A DNA stretch of 64,000 nt from Streptomyces sp. SPB162. Its GTDB lineage: Bacteria > Actinomycetota > Actinomycetes > Streptomycetales > Streptomycetaceae. How positions within the stretch are numbered: the stretch's first letter is position 1; every line of letters starts with the position of its first letter. The notes beneath the pieces are model-generated. The model saw only the letters and a list, made by a program, of their open reading frames with translations, was not told the DNA's origin and did no database searches. The position numbers were made by a program, and so were the translations under genes. Positions 42,268 through 49,674 of the stretch are shown here, piece by piece. The DNA lies in assembly GCF_029504575.1 (NCBI RefSeq), contig NZ_JAQFII010000001.1, positions 892,501-956,500 on the forward strand, read 5' to 3'.

Positions 42268-43743
42268 ATGCCGTCTCACCTGCACGCGGACCGCTCCGCC
42301 GCACAGCCGACCGACCCCGGCACGGTGGACGCGCTGATCTCGAAAGCCCGCCGGCTGCGCAGCGAGGTCGACGCGGTACGCCGTGAGGCCGCCACCCCGG
42401 ACGGGGACCCCCAGGTCCGCTGGGAGCGCGCTCTGTGCGATCTCGCGGTGCACCAGCTCGACGATCTGGGCGAGCACCTGGGACAGCTCCGCGAGGGTCT
42501 GGCCGACGACGACGGCACCGCGGACCCCTTCGTCCCGAGCGACTTCGCCGGCTCCTACGTCCCGTCCGCGCCGGTGCCGGACCGTGTCCCGGATCACGCT
42601 CCCGGCCGGGCCGGCAGCGCCGAATGGGACCTGCTGACGGACGAGGCGGAATGGTCCGACGAGCTGTACCGCATCTTCGGCCGTGACCCGGACGACGGGC
42701 CGCTGACACTGGACGAGCTCCCCTCCTGGCTCTACGAGGAGGACCAGGCGTCCCTCACCTCGATGGTCACCGGTTGCCTGGTCGACGGCAGGCCCATCGA
42801 CGGCGAGTTCCGCATCGTGCGCTCCGACGGTTCCACCCGGACGCTGCACATGGTGGGCGAGCCCGTGCTCGACGCTGACGGCGGCACCGCTTCGATGTGG
42901 GCCGTGCTGCGGGACGTCAGTGAGCTGCGTCGCAGCCAGCTGACGCTGAGGGAGACCCGTGACTCTCTCCAGCGCCAGCGGCAGTTCGCGCGGTCGGAGC
43001 ACCGGCTGGCGGTCGAGCTGCAGGAAGCCGTGCTCCCGCCGTGGCGCGGCTCCCTGCGGTTCCCGCAAGGAGGCGGCCCCGTCACCCTGGACCTGGCCGC
43101 CCACTACCTCCCTTCCGGTACCAGCGCGCTGATCGGCGGCGACTGGTACGACGCACTGTTCCTTCCCGACGGCGCGACGCTGCTGACCGTCGGCGATCTC
43201 ACCGGACACGGTGTGAACGCCACGTCCGGCATGGCGATGATGCTCGGCGCGCTGCGCGGCATGGCGGTCGCGGGACTGGAACCCGGACCGTTGCTGGGCA
43301 GGCTGAACCACCTGCTGGACACCTCGGCCCAGCCCACCCTCGGCAGCGCACTGTGCTGCCGCTACAACCCCGCCGACCGCACCCTGAGCTGGGCCCAGGC
43401 CGGCCATCCCGCCCCACTGCTCTTCCGCGACGGGACCGGACGCGCCCTGGACCCGCCCGAGGGCGTGCTCCTCGGGGCCACCTCCGACGCGCGGTACACC
43501 CAGGCCGCCGAGCCCCTCAAACCTGGCGACCTGCTGGTACTGCACACCGACGGACTCGTGCCCCGCCGGACGTCGTTCCCGGCCGGGACGGAGCCCACGG
43601 ACGGCGCACGCCGACTGCTCGCGATGGCACCGCTGTTCGCCCGGGCCCGCACCGCGCAGGACTGCGTACGGCTGGTCGTCGAGGAGTTCGGCGCCCCCGA
43701 GCGTGAGGACGACGCCTGCGTGCTCGTCGCGAGGATCGGTTGA
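42268..43743 (+). CDS. PAS-PP2C (SpoIIE/RsbU-type) serine phosphatase
   Basis: 491-aa signalling phosphatase. About 110-230 is a PAS fold (WDLLTDEAEWSDELYRIFGRDP ... EFRIVRSDGSTRTLHMVGEPVLDADGG), followed by a helical linker and a PP2C/SpoIIE domain (about 245-490) with metal ligands in GGDWYDAL, VGDLTGHG and HTDGLV. Homologues dephosphorylate anti-anti-sigma factors. ATG at 42268 with GGAGAG five nt upstream; the frame is open further left but without homologous sequence. A small hairpin follows the stop. Confidence 0.9.
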   Translation: MPSHLHADRSAAQPTDPGTVDALISKARRLRSEVDAVRREAATPDGDPQVRWERALCDLAVHQLDDLGEHLGQLREGLADDDGTADPFVPSDFAGSYVPSAPVPDRVPDHAPGRAGSAEWDLLTDEAEWSDELYRIFGRDPDDGPLTLDELPSWLYEEDQASLTSMVTGCLVDGRPIDGEFRIVRSDGSTRTLHMVGEPVLDADGGTASMWAVLRDVSELRRSQLTLRETRDSLQRQRQFARSEHRLAVELQEAVLPPWRGSLRFPQGGGPVTLDLAAHYLPSGTSALIGGDWYDALFLPDGATLLTVGDLTGHGVNATSGMAMMLGALRGMAVAGLEPGPLLGRLNHLLDTSAQPTLGSALCCRYNPADRTLSWAQAGHPAPLLFRDGTGRALDPPEGVLLGATSDARYTQAAEPLKPGDLLVLHTDGLVPRRTSFPAGTEPTDGARRLLAMAPLFARARTAQDCVRLVVEEFGAPEREDDACVLVARIG

Positions 43744-43744
43744 G

Positions 43745-43763
43745 GATCGGTAGGAGACCGATC
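43745..43763. terminator. short hairpin between convergent genes
   Basis: GATCGGT-AGGAG-ACCGATC, perfect 7-bp stem directly after the PP2C stop and 6 nt before the NsdA-like gene end. Likely bidirectional but short. Confidence 0.5.
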
Positions 43764-43768
43764 TGTCG

Positions 43769-45241
43769 TCAGACCTGGCGGGTGCTCCTGTTCTTCGGAA
43801 GCGGTGGCATCGCCGCCTCCAACTCCGACCTCAGGTCCTGGATCGTCGTGCAGTCCGCGTACCGCCCGGTGAGCCGGTACATCTCCCGCAGCCGGTCCCA
43901 CGTCCGGTGCGAGGACGTGCTGCCGATCGTCAGCAGTGCCATCCGCGCGTAACGGTCGGCCTGCTCGGGGTCGTTGCCGAGGAAGCAGGCCGAGGCCAGC
44001 GAGATGTAGTCGAAGATCTTCGACCGGTCCCGGCCCGCCGCCCGCAGCTCCAGCGCGTACTTGGCGTGCCTCTGCGCCTGGGCCGCGGCGGACGGATCGT
44101 GCTCGGCCAGCGTGCGGTACGCCAGCGCCTGCATCCCGTGCAGGTCCGCCTCGTCGAACATCTGCATCCAACTCGGTGGCGGCACGTCGCCCTTGTCCGA
44201 GGCGAACAGGTCCTCGGCCTCTCCCAGCGTCCGCCGCATCGCCTGGCCGCGCCCCATCGACGCCTGGGCCCACGCCTCGATGGTCTGCAGCATGGCGCGG
44301 GTGCGCGGCAGGGCCTGCTCGCCCGAACCCGACTTCGCCAGCTTCATCAGATCGAGCGCGTCGTCCGGCCGGCCGATGTGGACCATCTGCCGGGCGGCCC
44401 GGGACAGTGCCTCGCCGGCCCGCGGCCGGTCCCCTCCCTCCCGCGCCGCGTGCGCGGCGATCACGAAGTACTTTTGCGCCGTGGGCTCCAGACCCACGTC
44501 ATGGGACATCCACCCGGCGAGCACGGCCAGGTTGGCGGCCACGCCCCACAGCCTGCGCTGCAGATGGTCCTGGTGGTGGTAGGCGAGCATGCCGCCCACC
44601 TCGTTGAGCTGGCCGACCACAGCCTTGCGCTGCAGCCCGCCGCCGCGGGCCGCGTCCCAGGCGCGGAAGACCTCGACCGAGCGCTCGAGCGCCTCGATCT
44701 CCTGGGAGCCCACCGGAGCCGCCTCGTACCGGTCGTACGCGGCGGGGTCGGCGTGGAGTGGATCGTTGATGACCGGGGCATCGGCCACCAGGGCCGGGTC
44801 GGTGTGCAGCCAGTCGTACATGGCGCTGCTGAGTGCTGAGCCAGCGGTGAGCGCTGCGCCCGCGCCCACCAGACCGCGTCGGTTGAGCATGAGGTCCATT
44901 CCCGTGAATTCGGTGAGGACCGCGGCTGTTCTCTCCGGTGGCCACGGCAGACCGTCTCCGGTCTGCTTCTTCCCCGCGCGCCGGTGCCGGTCGAACCCGA
45001 GATCCTCGATGGTCACGACACGGCCGAGCCGCTCGGTGAACAGAGCCGCCAGCACCTTCGGAACGGGTTCGCGCGGCGACTCACCGGTCTCGATCCAACG
45101 GCGCACCCGCGAGGTGTCGGTCGCCAGCTGCGGATGGCCCATGGCCGCCGCCTGCCGGTTGACCAACCGTGCGAGTTCGCCTTTGGACCAGCCGGTGAGG
45201 CCGAACAGGTCCGCAAGTCGGGTGTTGGCTTCTTTGCTCAC
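43769..45241 (-). CDS. NsdA/NsdB-like TPR regulator
   Basis: 490-aa protein resembling the streptomycete negative developmental regulators NsdA/NsdB. N-terminal about 1-75 is helix-turn-helix-like (GWSKGELARLVNRQ ... DTSRVRRWIETGESPREPVPKVLAALFTERLG). LNRRGLVGAGAALTAGSAL and a TPR-type helical C-terminal half follow (HDHLQRRLWGVAANLAVLAGW..., ADRYARMALLTI). GTG start with GGGGGC upstream. Homologues repress sporulation and antibiotic genes; which branch this one belongs to is not decided. Upstream lies a phased CGCCA/TGGCG repeat. Confidence 0.8.
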   Translation of the reverse strand: MSKEANTRLADLFGLTGWSKGELARLVNRQAAAMGHPQLATDTSRVRRWIETGESPREPVPKVLAALFTERLGRVVTIEDLGFDRHRRAGKKQTGDGLPWPPERTAAVLTEFTGMDLMLNRRGLVGAGAALTAGSALSSAMYDWLHTDPALVADAPVINDPLHADPAAYDRYEAAPVGSQEIEALERSVEVFRAWDAARGGGLQRKAVVGQLNEVGGMLAYHHQDHLQRRLWGVAANLAVLAGWMSHDVGLEPTAQKYFVIAAHAAREGGDRPRAGEALSRAARQMVHIGRPDDALDLMKLAKSGSGEQALPRTRAMLQTIEAWAQASMGRGQAMRRTLGEAEDLFASDKGDVPPPSWMQMFDEADLHGMQALAYRTLAEHDPSAAAQAQRHAKYALELRAAGRDRSKIFDYISLASACFLGNDPEQADRYARMALLTIGSTSSHRTWDRLREMYRLTGRYADCTTIQDLRSELEAAMPPLPKNRSTRQV

Positions 45242-45305
45242 GTCAAGCCCCCAGGTTCCTCGGCACCGTTGACACTAATCGCCCGACAAAGGCCCCGCGA
45301 GTATT

Positions 45306-45374
45306 CGCCACGCTTCGCCAGGGTGCGCCAGATGGTCTGCCACCCGCGCCAGGGTGTGATGTAGGAACGCGCCA
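45306..45374 (-). promoter_or_regulatory. phased TGGCG repeats upstream of the NsdA-like gene
   Basis: Five copies of CGCCA (TGGCG on the gene's strand) start at 45306, 45316, 45326, 45347 and 45370, spaced 10, 10, 21 and 23 bp, that is near multiples of the helical turn. They lie 65-133 bp upstream of the NsdA-like start. Candidate cooperative binding site. The rest of the 456-bp spacer 45242-45697 shows nothing else I can name. Confidence 0.4.
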
Positions 45375-45697
45375 ACCCGGCCCGGCAACAACCGGCTCCC
45401 GGAAGGTCGTTCGAGTCGCCCGCGAGTCGCGCAGAAGCGCTCCCGTCGAGAAGACGACCGCCCCAGGGAGGGGCGTACGGCGCGTGGAGGGACCGGGCCG
45501 TTTCGGCTCGAACCCGCATTCCCCAGGGTGCGGGTCCGGACGCCGACACGGTGCCGTGCCGTCCACGCGCCGGCCACGCCACCGACCACCACGTCGCGGC
45601 TCCGCGACGCGGCAACCGCCGAAGGCTCTTCGCCACGACGAAGTACCGCATCACCGTCATGAGCTCACAGGCACACGAAGGGATCTGTTTCCCCCTC

Positions 45698-46786
45698 ATG
45701 TATTCAGCATCGTCCTCCGTGTCCGCTCCGCCCCGGTTGTCGCTCCCCGCTGGTACGGACTCCCCCATGCGCTCCCGTCCGCCGCTCACCGCCGCTCGGC
45801 GGGGCCTCCCGACGGGTACCTCCCATCCGCTCAGCGGGAGACTCGACTTGACCGGCCCCCAGGGCGCTCAGTTGCGGACGGCCATCGCCGCCGTGCAGCG
45901 GATATGTCCAGAGTTCAACCCTGTCCAGATGCTGCGCCGCAGTGGGCGCACCGCACTGCTGGTCGGGACGTCGGGACGGAGTCCCGCGGTCGCCAAGTGC
46001 CTGCTGGACCAGTCCCCGGCGTGGGTCGAGCGGTTCCAGCATGAAATAGCGGCATACCGGGCGTTCGTCCGCCACCGGCCGCCGGCCCGGGTCCCACGGC
46101 TGATCGCCGCGGACCCGGAGAGCTGCGTGCTGGTCCTGGAGCGCATGCCCGGACGTGTCGTGTCGGTGCACCGCCACCCGACCGAGACCTTCCCGCGGTC
46201 CGACGTCCGTGCCGCCATCGGCGCCTTCGGCCGGGTCAACCTGTGGCGGCCGCCGGCCGGCGTGTTCGACGCGCCGATCGACTACCCGGCACGGATCTCG
46301 CGCTACCACGAACTGGGGCTGCTCACCGACCGGGACATGGGTGACCTGCAGAAGCTGCTGCACGGGCTGGCCCATGTGCAGGGGCAGTTCTGCCACGGCG
46401 ACGCCATGCTCTCCAACGTGCTGCTCTCCCCGGCCGGCCCGGCGCTGGTCGACTGGGAGCACGCCGGCTGGTACCTGCCGGGGTACGACCTCGCGGTGCT
46501 GTGGTCCGTGCTCGGCAACGACCCGGTGGCGCGCCGCCAGATCAGCCAGCTCGCCCAGAACCAGGGTCCGGCCTCCCGCGACGCCTTCCTGGTCAACCTG
46601 ATGCTCATCCTGACCCGGGAGATCCGTACCTACGAGACCGCCGTGCAGCGCACCATGCGGAGCACCGCCCCGCCCACCCAGACCATGGCCGGAGCGGGCG
46701 AGGAGCAGCGGCTGCTGCTGCGCCGGCTGCACGACGACTGCGGTCTGGCCCGGCGGGCGGTACGTGCCGCCGTCGGCACGCGCTGA
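45698..46786 (+). CDS. APH-family (aminoglycoside phosphotransferase-like) kinase
   Basis: 362-aa small-molecule kinase fold. Nucleotide-binding Lys in [11 protein letters not shown], then LVLERMPGR, the catalytic loop [13 protein letters not shown] (Asp and Asn present), and the metal-binding Asp in [11 protein letters not shown]. Substrate unknown; family members phosphorylate aminoglycosides, choline or other small molecules, and genuine resistance is not implied. The start is uncertain: [12 protein letters not shown] (45698, AAGGGA upstream) was chosen, with MRSRPPL at 45767 as alternative. Codon use is native. Confidence 0.8.
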   Translation: MYSASSSVSAPPRLSLPAGTDSPMRSRPPLTAARRGLPTGTSHPLSGRLDLTGPQGAQLRTAIAAVQRICPEFNPVQMLRRSGRTALLVGTSGRSPAVAKCLLDQSPAWVERFQHEIAAYRAFVRHRPPARVPRLIAADPESCVLVLERMPGRVVSVHRHPTETFPRSDVRAAIGAFGRVNLWRPPAGVFDAPIDYPARISRYHELGLLTDRDMGDLQKLLHGLAHVQGQFCHGDAMLSNVLLSPAGPALVDWEHAGWYLPGYDLAVLWSVLGNDPVARRQISQLAQNQGPASRDAFLVNLMLILTREIRTYETAVQRTMRSTAPPTQTMAGAGEEQRLLLRRLHDDCGLARRAVRAAVGTR

Positions 46787-46886
46787 GTTCTACGGGACCT
46801 GTCCCGCCCCCCGATCACGGGGGCTCACACCGCCCGCCGCCGACCGCGCCACCGGTCCAGACCACTGACGCGAGGCAGGCCAGCGC

Positions 46887-46916
46887 GCCCGTGTCGGGGA
46901 AACCCCCGGCACGGGC
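46887..46916. terminator. hairpin between the APH and amidase genes
   Basis: GCCCGTGTCGGGG-AAA-CCCCCGGCACGGGC folds into a stem of about 12 pairs with one bulge, 100 nt after the APH stop. Probable terminator of the APH transcript. Confidence 0.7.
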
Positions 46917-46952
46917 TTGTGACGTGCTCAAACAGCTTCCTGTCAGGGCCTG

Positions 46953-46981
46953 TTGACGGATCGTCCGGAAGCCGATACCTC
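46953..46981 (+). promoter_or_regulatory. putative amidase promoter
   Basis: TTGACG (46953-46958), 17-bp spacer, TACCTC (46976-46981), 41 nt upstream of the TTG start and just after the hairpin. Moderate match. Confidence 0.4.
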
Positions 46982-47022
46982 TGTGGAGCCGTTCGCCCCA
47001 GTACCGCTTCAAGGAGGCCGCA

Positions 47023-49018
47023 TTGCGAGAGTCCGCCGCCCGACCAGCGAGGCACCGCCGGAGCACGCTGCGCACGGTGACGGCCGCGGCCGCTGCCGCG
47101 GCATTGCTGCCCGTGCTCTCCACGGCCACGGCCACATCCGCGAGCGCCGCCCAGCCGGCCACCTCGTCGCTGCAGCAGGCGTTCAGCGACGCGGCCCTGC
47201 GCTACCAGGTGCCGACGAGTGTCCTGCTGGGCGTGTCCTACATGGAATCGCGCTGGGACACCCACCAGGGACTGCCCAGCGTCACCGCGGGATACGGCCC
47301 GATGCACCTCACGGACGCCCGTACGGCGCTCGCCGACTTCCCCCGCAAGGGCGACGGCGGCGACGATCCCCGAGGTGACGACTCCCGGCCGCTGACCGGT
47401 ACCGCGCCGGCCGTCCCCGGCACCGACCTGTCGAAGCTGCCCGCCACCCTGACCACGCTCGACCGGGCCGCGGGGCTGACCGGGCTGCCGGCCCGGGACC
47501 TGCGCGAGGACCCGGCGGCCAACGTCGCCGGCGGCGCGGCGCTCATCGCCGACGCGCAGAAGTCCTTGGGGCGGCCGCTGAGCGCCGACCCCGCGGACTG
47601 GTACGGCGCCGTCGCGCGCTTCTCCGGCGCCGACGACGCGGCCACCGCCACCGCCTTCGCGGACGACGTCTACGACCTGCTGCGGCAGGGCCAGTCCCGC
47701 ACGACCGACACCGGGCAGACCGTCACCCTGGCCGCGGCTCCCGGGCTGGCCCCGGCCACCGCGCGGACGGCGGCACCGGGACTGAAGCCCGCCGACGACA
47801 GCAGGACGGAGTGCCCGCGCACGGTGGGTTGCGAGTGGGTTCCCGCGCCCTACCAGGAGACGACTCCCGGGGACTACGGCAACCACGACCTCGCGGACCG
47901 GCCCGCCTCCCAGAAGATCGACACCATCGTCATCCACGACACCGAGGGCAGCTGGGACGTCTCGCTGAAACTGGTGCAGGACCCGACCTACCTGGCCTGG
48001 CACTACACCGTCCGCTCGGCGGACGGCCACATCGCCCAGCACCTCAACACCAAGGACGTCGGCTGGCACGCGGGCAACTGGTACCTCAACGCCAAGTCGA
48101 TCGGGATCGAGCACGAGGGCTTCCTCACCGAGCCGGGCGCCTGGTACACGGAGTCGATGTACCGCGCCTCCGCGCGACTGGTCGCCTACCTGGCGAAGAA
48201 GTACGGCATCCCGCTCAACCGCCAGCACATCCTCGGCCACGACAACGTGCCGGGACCGACCGGCGCGTACATCGGCGGGATGCACACCGACCCCGGGCCG
48301 TACTGGGACTGGGCGCACTACTTCCAGCTGATGGGCGCGCCGCTGCACGCCACGGCCGGCCCCGCCGGCGGCCTCGTCACCATCCGCCCGGACTACGACA
48401 CGAACCGGCCGCTGTACACCGGCTGTGTCACGGCCGGCGACACCTGCCCGTCCCTCGGCTCCGAGGCGGTTCGGTTGTACACCGCGCCGAGCGAGGACGC
48501 GCCGCTGGTGAAGGACATCGGCCTGCACCCGACGGGTGACTCCACCACGGGTGTCAACGACGTCGGGGCGCGTGCCTCAACCGGTCAGCAGTACGCCGTC
48601 GCCGAGCGCCAGGGCGACTGGACGGCTGTGTGGTACCTGGGCCAGAAGGCCTGGTTCCACAACCCGCGATCGCAGCCGACCGCCGTCAACGCCTGGGGCT
48701 TCACCGTCACCCCGAAGGCGGGCCTGGCCGACATCCCGGTCTACGGGCGCGCCTACCCCGAGGCCGCGGCGTACCCGGCGGGCGGTTCCCGTCCAGGCGA
48801 TCGTGCCGATGCCGTACAAGCTCCCGGCGGGCCAGGAGTACGCGATCGGCAACCGCGTCCGGGGCGAGTACTACTACTCGACGACCTTCGACACCGCCTC
48901 GCACCAGGTCGTGCGCGGCAACCAGGTCTACTACGAGATCCAGTTCGGCCACCGGGTGGAGTACGTCAAGGCCGAGGACGTCACCGTCCAGCCGTCCCAG
49001 GTGGGCGCTCCGCGCTGA
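47023..49018 (+). CDS. secreted N-acetylmuramoyl-L-alanine amidase with N-terminal lysozyme-like domain (one-base frameshift)
   Basis: Exported wall hydrolase. TTG start after AAGGAGG; signal peptide about 1-43 (RTVTAAAAAAALLPVL ... ASA). A lysozyme-like helical domain follows (VPTSVLLGVSYMESRWD, with a possible catalytic Glu), then an amidase_2/PGRP domain (KIDTIVIHDTEGSWD, AWHYTVRSADGHIAQH, GWHAGNW, IGIEHEG, zinc His residues), and C-terminal SH3-like repeats. Unshifted, the frame runs to 49302 through a terminator. Dropping one G near 48778-48783 gives VPVQAIVPMPYKLPAG ... VQPSQVGAPR and a stop at 49018, right before that hairpin. Confidence 0.85.
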
Positions 49019-49038
49019 GCGGTACTGGCGCGGGACGC

Positions 49039-49073
49039 GAAGGGGCGCCGCCGGATCCCGGCGGCGCCCCTTC
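49039..49073. terminator. strong bidirectional hairpin terminator
   Basis: Perfect 16-bp stem (GAAGGGGCGCCGCCGG with its complement) and ATC loop, 20 nt after the corrected amidase stop and 22 nt from the convergent gene end. Its position supports the corrected, shorter amidase frame. Confidence 0.88.
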
Positions 49074-49095
49074 ACGTGCGGTACGGCCGTGCCGG

Positions 49096-49597
49096 TCAGC
49101 CCTGCTGGAACATCTCCGCGGGCAGCGGCTTCAGCAGCTGGTACAGGTCGTCGGTGATGGGGCGGTCCCAGGTGGCGATGGTGACCTGGACGCCGTCGCT
49201 GCGGTCGAACTGCGCGCAGGCGATCCGCGCTTCCGAGACCTTGATCCGCCGGACGATGAGCAGGCCGTCGCCGTGCATAGCGGGGTGTGTCCTCGGTGCT
49301 GACCACCTCCACCGGCTCCTCGTTGCCGAGGGCCACCATCAGCTGCGCCACCTCGAAGGGGACCTGGCCGTCCTCCAGATCACGTGCCGGGGAGCCCTCG
49401 GGAAGGTTGCCGATCAGCATGGCGGGACCGCGGCCGCCGAAGAGGTCGTAGCGCAGGAAGATGCCCTGGCAGCTGCCGTCGGGACCGGGCAGCAGCCCGG
49501 CGCCGAGAATGCCGGGCCAGTCCCCCGGGTCCATGGCCAGGACATCGAAGTCCGGCCCGGTGGGCGTGGCTGCGGTGCGGCGGCGGAGGAACGACAT
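49096..49597 (-). CDS. small conserved protein of unknown function (one-base frameshift)
   Basis: About 166 aa when one G of the GGGG run at 49282-49285 is removed; otherwise the frame breaks into MSFLRRRTAATPTGPDFDVLA...VEVVSTEDTP and MHGDGLLIVRRIKVSEARIA...KPLPAEMFQQG. The span is 3n+1 nt. Content: acidic, no membrane segment, DPGDWPGILGAGLLPGPDGSCQG and YDLFGGRGPAMLIG early, then a hydrophilic beta-rich end. No domain recognised. ATG at 49597. Shares the hairpin terminator with the amidase gene. Confidence 0.7.
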
Positions 49598-49674
49598 ACG
49601 GCCATCGTACGTGGCCCGCGGCCCCCCGCGCGGCGCCGGGGGCCGTGGCCGCCGGACCTCCCGGCGCCCCGCCG

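Noticed and set aside
45698..46786. APH-family kinase as an antibiotic resistance gene
   Set aside because: Fold alone does not show substrate; no biosynthetic or resistance context is present.
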